A stretch of DNA of 64,000 bases from AWTP1-13 sp033764875 (GTDB lineage: Bacteria; Pseudomonadota; Alphaproteobacteria; Rhizobiales; Hyphomicrobiaceae). This document shows positions 41,576 through 50,376 of this stretch, in pieces (position 1 is the first letter of the stretch; every line of letters starts with the position of its first letter). The notes under the pieces were generated by a model. That model was not told where the DNA came from, made no database searches, and saw nothing but the letters and a program-made list of their open reading frames with translations. The stretch is taken from assembly GCA_033764875.1 (NCBI GenBank), contig JANRIO010000072.1, positions 62,001 through 126,000 of the forward strand, read 5' to 3'. A program made the position numbers and the translations under genes.

Positions 41576-43754
41576 GATCCGCCACCTCTCCCATTTCTAC
41601 GGCAAGCACCAGGCGCTGTCGGGCCTCGAGCTCGCGCTCGCGGCTGGCGAGATCGTCGCCATCCTGGGTGCCAACGGTGCCGGCAAGTCGACGCTGCTGA
41701 AGGCGGTCGCTGGGCTCGTGCGGCCGGCCGACGGCAGCCGCATCGCGTTCAACGGCGCGTCGCTCGTCGGTGTCGAGCCGCACCAGATCGTCGAGCGCGG
41801 CATCGCGCTGGTGCCGGAGGGCCGCGGCGTGTTCGCGGCGCTGACGGTCGCCGAGAACCTGCAGCTCGGCGCCTTTCCGCAGCGTGCCCGCGACGGCGAG
41901 GCGGCGCGCCTTGCCATGGTCCTCGACCTCTTCCCGCGCCTGCGCGAGCGCCAGCGCCAGGCCGTCGGCACCATGAGCGGCGGCGAGCAGCAGATGGTGG
42001 CCATCGCCCGCGCGCTGATGTCGAGGCCCGACCTCCTGCTCCTCGACGAGCCCTCGCTCGGCCTCTCGCCGCTGCTCAGCCGCGAGGTGTTCCGCGCGCT
42101 CGCGCGCATCCGCGACAGCGGCGTCGGCATCCTGCTGGTGGAGCAGAACGCGCGTGCGAGCCTCGACATCGCCGATCGCGTCTACCTCGTCGAGGGCGGG
42201 CGCAACGCCGGCAGCGGGCGCGCCAGCGAGCTCAAGAACAATCCCAACGTGCAGAGCGCCTATCTGGGAAAATCCCGCAACCCGCGTGGCAAGGAGAGCC
42301 CCATGAACGCCATCAACCTCCTCATCGGCGGCAAGGACCAGGCCGCCAGCAACCAGCGCACCTATCAGCGGCTCAACCCGATCAGCGGCGAGACGGCGAG
42401 CGTCGTCGCGGCCGCCTCCATCGAGGACGCCCTGCGCGCGGCCGATGCGGCGGCTGCCGCCTTCCCGGCCTGGTCGCAGCTCGGGCCCGGCGAGCGCCGC
42501 AAGCGGCTCAACGCGGCGGCCGACGCGCTGGCCCGCCGTGCGCCCGAGTTCACCGCCCTGATGGTGGGCGAGACGGGGGCCACCGCCGGCTGGGCCGGCT
42601 TCAACGTGCATCTGGCCGAGGGCATGCTGCGCGAGGCCGCCGCCATGACCACGCAGATCGCGGGCGAGATCATCCCCACCGACAAGCCGGACAACCTGGC
42701 CATGGCCTTCCGCCAGCCGGTCGGCGTGGTGCTCGGCATCGCGCCGTGGAACGCGCCCGTCATCCTCGGCGTGCGAGCGCTGGCCATGCCGCTCGCCTGC
42801 GGCAACACCGTCGTCCTCAAGGCCTCCGAGATGAGCCCGGGCGTGCACCGGCTGATCGGCACCTGCCTGGCGGAGGCCGGCCTCGGCGACGGCGTCGTCA
42901 ACGTCGTCACCAACGCGCCCGAGGATGCCCAGGCCGTGGTCGAGGCGCTGATCGCGCATCCGGCGGTGCGCCGGGTGAATTTCACCGGCTCGACGCGCGT
43001 CGGCCGTCTCATCGCGGTGGCCTGCGCCAAGCACCTGAAGCGCGCGCTGCTGGAGCTGGGCGGCAAGGCGCCGCTCGTCATCCTCGACGATGCCGATCTC
43101 GATGCCGCGGTCAACGCGGCGGCCTTCGGCGCCTTCATGAATCAGGGCCAGATCTGCATGTCGACGGAGCGCATCGTCGTCGACGACAAGGTGGCCGACG
43201 CCTTCGTCGAGAAGTTCGCGGCCAAGGCCCGCGGCCTGCCGCACGGCGATCCGCGCACGGGCAACGTCGTTCTGGGCTCGCTCGTCAGCGCTGCCGCCTG
43301 CGCCCGCGTCGGCGACCTCATCGACGACGCCGTGGCCAAGGGGGCGCATCTCGCCGCCGGCGGGCGCGGCAACGGCACCATCATGCCGGCGACCGTCGTC
43401 GACCGGGTCACGCCGGCCATGCGCATCTACGGCGAGGAGAGCTTCGGCCCCGTGGTGACGGTGGTGCGCGTCAGCGGCGTCGAGGAGGCCGTGCGCGTCG
43501 CCAACGACACCGAGTACGGCCTGTCGTCGGCCGTCTTCGGGCGCGACATCGCCCGCGCCATGGGTGTCGCCCGGCGCATCGAGGCCGGCATCTGCCACGT
43601 CAATGCCCCGACGGTGCACGACGAGCCGCAGATGCCCTTCGGCGGCACCAAGGCCTCGGGCTACGGCCGCTTCGGCGGCAAGGCCGCCATCGACGAGTTC
43701 ACCGAGCTGCGCTGGATCACGGTCCAGACGGGCCCGCGCCACTACCCCTTCTGA
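41568..43754 (+). CDS. LivF ATPase fused in frame to aldehyde dehydrogenase
   Basis: One uninterrupted 728-codon frame. Residues 1-about 236 are LivF (Walker A GANGAGKST, GIALVPEGRGVFAALTVAEN, signature MSGGEQQMVAIARAL, Walker B LLLLDEPSLGLSP, end VQSAYLG). A 9-residue linker (KSRNPRGKE) leads into an aldehyde dehydrogenase from Met246: VGVVLGIAPWNAPV, NFTGSTRVGR, catalytic Glu496 in LELGGKAPL and Cys530 in NQGQICMS, spaced 34 apart as in active enzymes. It resembles vanillin/salicylaldehyde dehydrogenases. An internal start at 42303 with its own ribosome site could also give a free 483-residue dehydrogenase. See the finding on this fusion. Confidence 0.88.
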   Translation: MLEIRHLSHFYGKHQALSGLELALAAGEIVAILGANGAGKSTLLKAVAGLVRPADGSRIAFNGASLVGVEPHQIVERGIALVPEGRGVFAALTVAENLQLGAFPQRARDGEAARLAMVLDLFPRLRERQRQAVGTMSGGEQQMVAIARALMSRPDLLLLDEPSLGLSPLLSREVFRALARIRDSGVGILLVEQNARASLDIADRVYLVEGGRNAGSGRASELKNNPNVQSAYLGKSRNPRGKESPMNAINLLIGGKDQAASNQRTYQRLNPISGETASVVAAASIEDALRAADAAAAAFPAWSQLGPGERRKRLNAAADALARRAPEFTALMVGETGATAGWAGFNVHLAEGMLREAAAMTTQIAGEIIPTDKPDNLAMAFRQPVGVVLGIAPWNAPVILGVRALAMPLACGNTVVLKASEMSPGVHRLIGTCLAEAGLGDGVVNVVTNAPEDAQAVVEALIAHPAVRRVNFTGSTRVGRLIAVACAKHLKRALLELGGKAPLVILDDADLDAAVNAAAFGAFMNQGQICMSTERIVVDDKVADAFVEKFAAKARGLPHGDPRTGNVVLGSLVSAAACARVGDLIDDAVAKGAHLAAGGRGNGTIMPATVVDRVTPAMRIYGEESFGPVVTVVRVSGVEEAVRVANDTEYGLSSAVFGRDIARAMGVARRIEAGICHVNAPTVHDEPQMPFGGTKASGYGRFGGKAAIDEFTELRWITVQTGPRHYPF
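42291..42305 (+). promoter_or_regulatory. Internal ribosome-binding site and start for the aldehyde dehydrogenase
   Basis: AAGGAG (42291-42296), 6 bases before ATG (42303-42305), inside the LivF/ALDH fusion frame. Spacing and strength are as good as at any gene start here. One frame over, TGA lies at 42304-42306, so a one-base change near the AAAA at 42269-42272 would turn the fusion into two ATGA-overlapping genes. Confidence 0.65.
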
Positions 43755-43768
43755 GGGGCGGTCTGGCC

Positions 43769-46700
43769 TCAGAACAGGGCGAAGTCGCCGATCAGGTCGC
43801 GGCGGGCCAGCCACGGCGTCTGCAGCCCGCCCGACTGCGGCACCACGATCGTCTTCAGCGCGCGATAGAGCTCGCTGACCGCGATCGCGCCGTCCCGGTC
43901 GATGTCGTAGCTGGCGCGCTGCGCCTGCAGCGCCTCCACCAGCGCGTGGGTGAACAGCCCGCCGCCCCAGCGCTGGTCCTCGTAGCTCGACTGCCGGCCC
44001 TTCGACGCGGCCAGCACCAGCATCGGCGCCTGCATGCCCGACAGCAGGGCCCCCACCGCCTCGTCGTTGGTGGTGCGCTGCTCGGCGCCCGAGAGGCCCG
44101 AATGGCACGCGTCGAGGATCACCACCACCCGCGCCTTGGCGCCGCGCAGCGTCTCGGCGATGTCGCTCCAGGCAAGGCCCGTGCGCGCGACGTCCCGCGC
44201 ATCGAAGTCGGCGGGGGTGAGGAAGAACCGCCCCGTGCCCTTGTCCTGGTCGCCGTGGCCGGCGAACGAGAACACCACCGTATCGCCCGGCGCGGCATCC
44301 GCGACCGCACGCTGCAGCGCCGAGAGGATCGCGGTCTTGTGCGCGGCCGCTCCCGACAGCAACTGGATGCCCGGCTTGCCGTAGTAGGCCCCGGCCGTCG
44401 CCTCCAGCGCCGCGGCCAGGCGCTGGGCGTCGCTCTTGGCATAGCGCAGCGTCAGGCGCGGATCGCGGTACTCGTCGATGCCGACCAGCACGGCGAACAG
44501 CCGGCCGACCTTGGGCCCCTGCGGCGTCAGGCGCAGCGCCTGCGGTGTCGAGACGATGCCGACCGTGTCGGCCACCTGGACCGTCAGCCAGCGCGCGTCG
44601 CCGGTCTGCGGCAGCGCCAGCTCCGATTGCGCCGCGCGGCCCGACAGCGGCAGGTCCGCGACCGGCTGGCCGTCGGCATAGAGCCTGAGGCGCGCCAGGC
44701 CGACGCCGGAGCGGGCCTCGATGGCGAGCCGGTCGGGCCCGCCCGCCCCGCCGCCCTTGCGGCTGACGGCAAGCGTCGGCGGCGGGTTGAGCGGCGGCGC
44801 AGCCGGCGCCGTCGCGCGGGCCTTGAGCTGCGCTTTGATGATATCGGGCCGTTCCAGCGCCGACGCGAACTGCTGGAAGGGATAGAGCCCCGGCAGGCCC
44901 GGAAAGCGCAGCTGCACGAAGTGCGCGCCCTCGTACGTGGCCCAGTAGTAGCCCTCGGCCGTGTAGGCGACGATCTCGTCGTCGACGGCGCGGCCCGAGA
45001 CGACGACGCGACCCGTTGCGACATCGTGGATGAAGAACTGCCCGTCGGCGTTGATCTGCAGCACGTGGCTGGCATTGGCCGTGAGCACGACCTCCGAGAT
45101 CAGGTCGGCCTGCGGCGCATCCTTGAACACCGCCAGCACGCGATCCGTCTCGAGGTCGTAGACGGCGATCGTCTTCTGCGCCACCGAGGCCGCCACCAGA
45201 TAGCGCTCGAGGAAGATGCCGGGCTTCAGCCGCGTCTGGTGATCGCTGCGCCCGTAGGCGCCGGACCAGAAGGCCTCGAGCGGCTTGGACAGATCGACGA
45301 TGCGGCCGGCTTTCGCCTTCGAGGCCGCGCCCTTGCCCGCGGCCTCGCCCTTGAGGAGGAACATCATGCCCTCGCCGAAGCCGCCGTTGCCCTGCGTCGC
45401 CCACAGCTGCAGCAGCCACAGCGGCCGTCCGCGATAGCTCCACCGCCACAGTCCCTCCAGCGTGTCCTCGAGACTGATCTTGCCCTTGCCGAGCCCCTCC
45501 ATCGGCAGCGGCGGGTCGTAGCCCTCCTTCGGCTTCTCGCCCGGCCGCTTGAGATGCACACCGAGCGCCGGGATCTCGCGCACCAGCCGCTGCCGCAGCG
45601 GGGCCGTGCGGCGCGCGATCATCTTGTCGATGCGGTCGTAGCCACCGCTCGACCCGTCTGCATTCAGGCGGTCGTCCCCCGCCCACGAGTTGACCATGTC
45701 GATCTGCTCGCGCTCCAGTGCCGGGGCGGCGATCAGGCCGAGGCGGGCGAGCTCCGTCGTGATGCGCCGGCGCAGGGCGTCGGGCCCGGTGTCGGTTCGG
45801 GCAAGAGCCGTGACGCGCGCCCGCCAGTCGCCGCGGACAACGCTGGCGCCAGACAGTCCCGCCACCTCGATCGGCGCCGCCTGCGGGTCCTGCGTCCTCG
45901 GCGCGAGCCACTGCGCGCGCAGCGGCTTGGCCGCCTGGAACCACTCCTGATCGGCGAAGTCCTTGCCGCGCGGATCGGCGAGCGCATCGTAGATGTGCGT
46001 GAACCGGATCGGCTCGCGCGCGTGCCAGCCCTTCTCCATCTTGAACGCGGCAAGGCCGTACGTGCGCGCGACGAACGGCTCCACCTGGCCGGCCTTGGTG
46101 CAGCACAGCGTGGCACCGCTCGCCAGCTCATAGACGCGCTCGCTGTCTGCGTCGAAGCTGCCGGTGAAGGCCAGGATCCCGTTGTCGAGATCGAGCATCA
46201 TGTTGTCGTCCGTCCAGGAGGCGCAGGCGTGGCACGAGCCGGGATGGCTGAAGGCGAGCCCGTCCTCGCCGCCGGAGCCTGTATCCCCCAGCTGCGCGCC
46301 CTCGGCCGAGGCGCCGCCCGCCTGCCCCCGCCGCGAGACGAGCGTCGGGCGCACGAACAGATGGCCCCACGCCGCGTGCCCGACGATCAGGAAGGCGTCC
46401 GAGTGCGTCCAGCCGAGGAAGGCCCCCTCGACCGTCGTGGTGACCTCGCGGGCGGCAAGGTCGATGATCTCGCGTGCCCGGCTGCCCGGGTCGCCCACGG
46501 CCGCGGCGGCGAACCGCGACGTCGGCGAGAAGTTGACGTCGTGCCCGGCCCGGTCGACGAGCTTGGCGCCGGTCTCGGTGTCGTAGATGCGGTAGCGGCC
46601 GTCGAACACGTTGGCCCGGTAGCGGCCGGAGGGGGCGAGGATGACCTTGCTAGGGCGCTCGATGTCGTAGGGGTCCTGCACCACGATCTCGGGACGGCCG

Positions 46701-47278
46701 GGCCGCACGCTGAACGCATGCCGCGCCGTCTCGCCGATGATCCGCTCGCCGCAGCGCCCGTCTGCGACCAGCGCCGTCTCGATCTCGAGGCTGCCGGCTG
46801 CGAGCACGAGGATGTCGAGCGAGCCTGCGAGCCGCGAGCCCGGCTGGTGCAGCGGGATCAGCGCGCGCGTGGCGGCCGCGCCGAAGGCCAGCCCCCGGGG
46901 CCCGCGCGCCTGTGGCGGCAGCGCCACGAAGCCGCCGAGGTCGGGCGGAATTTCCGCGACCGTGCCATCCTTGGGGGGAGGGGCTTTCGGCTTCTGCGGG
47001 GCGGCCAGGAAGCGCACCTCGCCGGGAACGGCGACCACGATCTGGGCGCCGCTGGCGGCCGGCAGGCCCTGCGGCGCGCTCCACCTCACGTGCACCAGGC
47101 CCCCGGCGGCGAGGTCGGCGGGCGCGCTGACGGTGACCTTGAGCCCTTCGGCGCGCGCCCGCAGCGCCAGCGTCTCCTCCTCGCAGGTCTGCTGGGCCTG
47201 CGCGCCGGCCGATGCGAGCGCCGGCAGCAGCAGCGCGCCGAGCCCGATGCACGCGAGAAGCTTGCCGATGCAGCGCAT
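43769..47278 (-). CDS. Exported caspase-like (C14) protein with propeller-like region and EF-hand loop
   Basis: 1169-residue exported protein. A signal peptide (LLACIGLGALLLPALASA) is cleaved near residue 29. Residues about 200-400 and 690-820 contain blade-like repeats (APSGRYRANVFDGRYRIYDT; YDLETDRVLAVF; INADGQFFIHDVATGRVVVS; YTAEGYYWATYEGAHFV), as in WD40-caspase proteins. A CHAC motif (349-352) and a Cys pair (392-393) lie between. An Ig-like part precedes the caspase domain (925-1169): GRLFAVLVGIDEYRDPRLTL, catalytic His1008 in FSFAGHGD, Cys1058 in ILDACHSG. Residues 1125-1136 (DIDRDGAIAVSE) are a canonical EF-hand calcium loop. ATG 47278 follows GGGAGGG; the longer frame lacks a signal at its start. 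Third gene of the CHASE2 operon. Confidence 0.88.
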   Translation of the reverse strand: MRCIGKLLACIGLGALLLPALASAGAQAQQTCEEETLALRARAEGLKVTVSAPADLAAGGLVHVRWSAPQGLPAASGAQIVVAVPGEVRFLAAPQKPKAPPPKDGTVAEIPPDLGGFVALPPQARGPRGLAFGAAATRALIPLHQPGSRLAGSLDILVLAAGSLEIETALVADGRCGERIIGETARHAFSVRPGRPEIVVQDPYDIERPSKVILAPSGRYRANVFDGRYRIYDTETGAKLVDRAGHDVNFSPTSRFAAAAVGDPGSRAREIIDLAAREVTTTVEGAFLGWTHSDAFLIVGHAAWGHLFVRPTLVSRRGQAGGASAEGAQLGDTGSGGEDGLAFSHPGSCHACASWTDDNMMLDLDNGILAFTGSFDADSERVYELASGATLCCTKAGQVEPFVARTYGLAAFKMEKGWHAREPIRFTHIYDALADPRGKDFADQEWFQAAKPLRAQWLAPRTQDPQAAPIEVAGLSGASVVRGDWRARVTALARTDTGPDALRRRITTELARLGLIAAPALEREQIDMVNSWAGDDRLNADGSSGGYDRIDKMIARRTAPLRQRLVREIPALGVHLKRPGEKPKEGYDPPLPMEGLGKGKISLEDTLEGLWRWSYRGRPLWLLQLWATQGNGGFGEGMMFLLKGEAAGKGAASKAKAGRIVDLSKPLEAFWSGAYGRSDHQTRLKPGIFLERYLVAASVAQKTIAVYDLETDRVLAVFKDAPQADLISEVVLTANASHVLQINADGQFFIHDVATGRVVVSGRAVDDEIVAYTAEGYYWATYEGAHFVQLRFPGLPGLYPFQQFASALERPDIIKAQLKARATAPAAPPLNPPPTLAVSRKGGGAGGPDRLAIEARSGVGLARLRLYADGQPVADLPLSGRAAQSELALPQTGDARWLTVQVADTVGIVSTPQALRLTPQGPKVGRLFAVLVGIDEYRDPRLTLRYAKSDAQRLAAALEATAGAYYGKPGIQLLSGAAAHKTAILSALQRAVADAAPGDTVVFSFAGHGDQDKGTGRFFLTPADFDARDVARTGLAWSDIAETLRGAKARVVVILDACHSGLSGAEQRTTNDEAVGALLSGMQAPMLVLAASKGRQSSYEDQRWGGGLFTHALVEALQAQRASYDIDRDGAIAVSELYRALKTIVVPQSGGLQTPWLARRDLIGDFALF

Positions 47279-47334
47279 GCGCCCTCCCAATCGTCGGATT
47301 GCGATGCCGGTCCGCGGCCGTCGCACGCGTGCGC

Positions 47335-47688
47335 CTAGCGCGACATGCCCCGCGTGGCGCCGACCGCACCGCCCTGCTTGGTGTCGAGCTGCTGCCTCAT
47401 GGCACGGAACAGCTCGCCGACGGTCTCGCCGCGGGCGAGCTCGCTCACCGGTCGGTCGTAGGGCCCGGTGATCTCCTGCGTCTGCCCGGCCGGCCGCATG
47501 ATGGTGACCGACTTGCCGGCCTGCACCTTGAGCCGCGCGGTGTCGGCGAGAACGGCGCCGCGTCGCAGCGAGGGCTCGGACGAGTCGAGGATCAGGATGT
47601 CGGCCCTGGCGGCGGGTATCGCCATCAGGTGGAGCGCCACGACCGCGCCGGCGAGCGCGACTGCCGAATTGAGCCTATGGGGCGCCAT
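47335..47688 (-). CDS. Small exported FecR-like protein
   Basis: 117-residue exported protein with signal peptide VALAGAVVALHLMAIPAARA. The mature part is mostly beta-strand: ILILDSSEPSLRRGAVLADT, ARLKVQAGKSVTIMRPAGQT, EITGPYDRPVSE. This is like the FecR-type segment in which a value or stress level follows 'G..L..G..L.vp.G..v.l...G....l.Gp'. ATG at 47688 lies 14 bases inside the end of the CHASE2 gene, with GAGGGGAAG upstream; the caspase gene starts 57 bases after its stop. Role unknown; a periplasmic link between sensor and protease is plausible. Confidence 0.7.
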   Translation of the reverse strand: MAPHRLNSAVALAGAVVALHLMAIPAARADILILDSSEPSLRRGAVLADTARLKVQAGKSVTIMRPAGQTQEITGPYDRPVSELARGETVGELFRAMRQQLDTKQGGAVGATRGMSR

Positions 47689-48913
47689 GATCTTCCCCTC
47701 CTTTGAGTCCGAGCCGAACCAACATGCGTGCTGCAATATAGCCGCTGACGACGCCCGCGACCCAGCCAAGTGTCGCCATCACGTACGGCACCACCCATCG
47801 CAGCTGCCAGTAGAGCGCCAGGTCGACGCCGATCAGCACGGCCGTCCACAGGCCGCCGGTCAGCCAGCGGAATCCCCGCCCCTGGAAACCGGAGCCGAGC
47901 ATAAAGCCCGCGAATGATACGAGCAAGACGACCGGCAGGCTCGCCGTCTCGCGCACGTAGCGCCCGTCGAGGATCTGCGCGATGGCGTGCGCGTGCAGGA
48001 ACACGCCGTGCACGATCTCGCGCCCGGCCTCGCCGTCACGCGCAAACAGCGGCGTGCGATGCAGGTCGCGGTCGATGAAGGCGCCGCCGATCAGCACCAG
48101 CCGCCCGGCGAGCCGCTCGCGCAGCAGCTTGCCGACGGGGCCGTCGTCCATGACCGCGGCGGCATTGATCTTGAAGAACGTGTCGGTGTTGTCGAGCGGC
48201 CGCTTGAGCCAGGCCATGCGCCCGGCCGGATCGTCGTCGCGGGCGCCGTCGGCCTGCGCAACGCGCGCGGCGAACGACACCGGATAGCTGCCCTCCGCGT
48301 TGGGGCCGAGGCGATGGCGCACGACGCCGTCGCGGTCCGCGTCGAGGTTGACGTAGCCCGTCGCGCGCCCGGTGCTGGCGGCGAACGCGCGCTGGTAGGC
48401 CACCTCCTCCTCGTCGAGGCCCCAGGTACGCTCGTCGCCGACGGCGATCACGATCTCGGCGCGCGCCTCCCGCAGTGCCTTTGCCAGCGCCTCGTCCTTG
48501 GCGGGCTCCGTCGGCCGCTGGAACACGATGTCGAGCGCGATCGCCTTGGCGCCGGCTTCATCGAGGCGCCTGACGAGGCCCGCAAGATACCCGCGATCGA
48601 TGGGAGAGGTGTAAGGCAGGCTGCGCAGCGAGCGGTCGTCGATGAGCACGACAGCGATGCGCGCGTTCTGGCCGGCAGGGCGGTCCGAGAGCAGCCCCGT
48701 GCGCCAGTCCGCGAGCTGGTGCTCGACGCGCAGGATCAGCGGGAAGTCGCGGCCCGCGGTCTCGAGCAGGAAGGCTGCGGCCACCGCCAGCGCGCCGCCG
48801 GCCACGATCCGCAGCAGCAGGATGCGCACCCGCGCCCCGCGCTTGGCCGGCCGCCTGGCTGGTCTGCCGTCCCTGCCGCCCACCGCGCCGTCCTCGACCT
48901 GCTTGCCCGGCAT
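47675..48913 (-). CDS. CHASE2-domain membrane sensor
   Basis: 412-residue inner-membrane protein. One N-terminal span (31-52, ILLLRIVAGGALAVAAAFLL), then an extracytoplasmic CHASE2 domain with its hallmarks: IAVVLIDDRSLRSLPYTSPI, AGAKAIALDIVFQRPTEPA, GVVRHRLGPNAEGSYPVSFA, LAGRLVLIGGAF and REIVHGVFLHAHAIAQILDG. Three C-terminal spans follow (about 326-343, 350-371, 373-396), and there is no kinase, cyclase or other output domain. Output must pass through partners, probably the two exported proteins encoded next. Start: ATG 48913 has AAGG 5 bases upstream; an ATG at 48949 would add 12 residues without a ribosome site. Confidence 0.9.
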   Translation of the reverse strand: MPGKQVEDGAVGGRDGRPARRPAKRGARVRILLLRIVAGGALAVAAAFLLETAGRDFPLILRVEHQLADWRTGLLSDRPAGQNARIAVVLIDDRSLRSLPYTSPIDRGYLAGLVRRLDEAGAKAIALDIVFQRPTEPAKDEALAKALREARAEIVIAVGDERTWGLDEEEVAYQRAFAASTGRATGYVNLDADRDGVVRHRLGPNAEGSYPVSFAARVAQADGARDDDPAGRMAWLKRPLDNTDTFFKINAAAVMDDGPVGKLLRERLAGRLVLIGGAFIDRDLHRTPLFARDGEAGREIVHGVFLHAHAIAQILDGRYVRETASLPVVLLVSFAGFMLGSGFQGRGFRWLTGGLWTAVLIGVDLALYWQLRWVVPYVMATLGWVAGVVSGYIAARMLVRLGLKGGEDHGAP

Positions 48914-49102
48914 CCGGGCCTTGCCCGCCCCGCATCCTGGAACCGGCATAGCGCGGTAACGACACCGCTCAAAGCGGGAATGGGCGGGAAGTGCGCGCCC
49001 TGTGGCACCGGCGCCATCGTCGGATGCGGCGCAGGCCCCTAAGAGCCTGGATTCGAGCGTGTGGCTTGTGCTCGCGCGCCGCGTAAGCCCGGGGGCCGGC
49101 CC

Positions 49103-50359
49103 TTACGGCGCCGGCGCACTGATGTAGGGCGAGGCGGCGATGCTCCAGGCCGGCTGCGGCTCGGTGCGGAAGATCTGCCGCAGATGCACCTCGTCCGGTC
49201 CGTCGCCGATGCGCATCAGGCGCGCGTAGGCGAGCGCGTGGTGGATCGGCGTGTCGTCGCTGCCGCCCATGGCGCCGAAGATCTGCAGGGCGCGGTCGGC
49301 GATGCGCTGCACGGCGGCCGGCACCGCGATCTTGGCGAGCGACAGCTCGCGCCAGCCGCCCTTGAAGCCGGCGCTGTCGATCGTCCAGGCCGACTTGAGA
49401 ACCAGCAGGCGGGCCTGCTCGATCTCGATGCGCGACAGCGCGATGGCCTGCTGCACGCTGTCGTACTCGATCACCGTGCGCCCGAACGTCTGGCGCTCGC
49501 GGGCGCGCGCGATCATGAGCTCGACCATCACCTCGGCCGCTCCCAGAAGCCGCATGCAGTGGTGGATGCGGGCGGGGCCGAGACGGGCCTGCGTCGCCGC
49601 GAAGCCATGCCCCTCCTCGCCGATGAGGTTCTCGACCGGCACCTCGACGTCGGTGAGCTCCAGCTCGCCGACGGGGGCCACGTGATCCTCCCAGCCGATG
49701 AAGCGCAGCGGCCGCACGAGCCGCACGCCCGCTGCCGCCATCGGCACGATGACGACGCTGTGCCGCTGGGTGCGTCCGCGCTCGCCGGGCGCATCGTTCA
49801 CCTGCTGCCCCAGCACGAGCAGGATCGTGCACTCGGGGTGCGCGGCGCCCGTGATGTACCACTTGCGGCCGTTGATGACGTACTTGGCGCCGGCCCGGCG
49901 GATGGTGGTGGCGATGTTGGTCGCATCCGACGAGGCCACGCCCGGCTCCGTCATGGCGAAGGCCGAGCGTGTCTTGCCCTCGAGCAGCGGCACGAGCCAG
50001 CGGCGCTTCTGCTCCGGGCTCGCCGCCTCCTGCAGCAGCACCATGTTGGGCACGTCCGGTGCATGGCAGTTGAAGGGCTCCGAGCCCCACGGGAGGCGGC
50101 CCATGATCTCGGCAAGCGGCGCGAACTCGAGGTTGCTGCAGCGCGTGCCGGGCTCGGTATCGGCGAGTCCGGGCAAGGCGAGGTTCCACAGGCCCGCCGC
50201 GCGCGCCGCCTCGCGCAGCGCGGCCATGAACGGGGCGGGCTGCCGCCGCTCGACGACGTGGCCCTGCCACTCGCGATGGCGTGGCAGCAACTCGGCCTCG
50301 AAGAATCGCGCGACCTGGGCGCGCAGCGTCTCGGCGCGCGGCGAGGGTGCGAAGTCCAT
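49103..50359 (-). CDS. Acyl-CoA dehydrogenase family protein
   Basis: 418-residue flavoenzyme. Features: FAD/substrate motif SAFAMTEPGVASSDATNIAT, VINGRKWYITGAAHPECTIL, EEGHGFAATQARLGPARIHH, ARERQTFGRTVIEYDSVQQA, and the catalytic-base region near the C-terminus (LQIFGAMGGSDDTPIHHALA). It is of the group close to human ACAD10/11 C-terminal domains. It oxidises an unknown acyl-CoA at the alpha-beta bond. ATG at 50359 after AAGGGACGG. It follows the nitronate monooxygenase gene by 17 bases, likely in the same operon. Confidence 0.92.
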   Translation of the reverse strand: MDFAPSPRAETLRAQVARFFEAELLPRHREWQGHVVERRQPAPFMAALREAARAAGLWNLALPGLADTEPGTRCSNLEFAPLAEIMGRLPWGSEPFNCHAPDVPNMVLLQEAASPEQKRRWLVPLLEGKTRSAFAMTEPGVASSDATNIATTIRRAGAKYVINGRKWYITGAAHPECTILLVLGQQVNDAPGERGRTQRHSVVIVPMAAAGVRLVRPLRFIGWEDHVAPVGELELTDVEVPVENLIGEEGHGFAATQARLGPARIHHCMRLLGAAEVMVELMIARARERQTFGRTVIEYDSVQQAIALSRIEIEQARLLVLKSAWTIDSAGFKGGWRELSLAKIAVPAAVQRIADRALQIFGAMGGSDDTPIHHALAYARLMRIGDGPDEVHLRQIFRTEPQPAWSIAASPYISAPAP

Positions 50360-50376
50360 GTTGTGCCGTCCCTTGT

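Noticed and set aside
41496..46106. A 1536-codon open frame on the minus strand
   Set aside because: It runs antisense to the LivF/aldehyde dehydrogenase gene and out of frame with the caspase gene. Long stop-free frames are expected opposite GC-rich coding DNA, and its residues are low-complexity Arg/Ala/Gly.
42746..47338. A 1530-codon open frame on the plus strand
   Set aside because: It is out of frame with the aldehyde dehydrogenase and antisense to the caspase-like gene; composition is typical of a GC-rich shadow frame.
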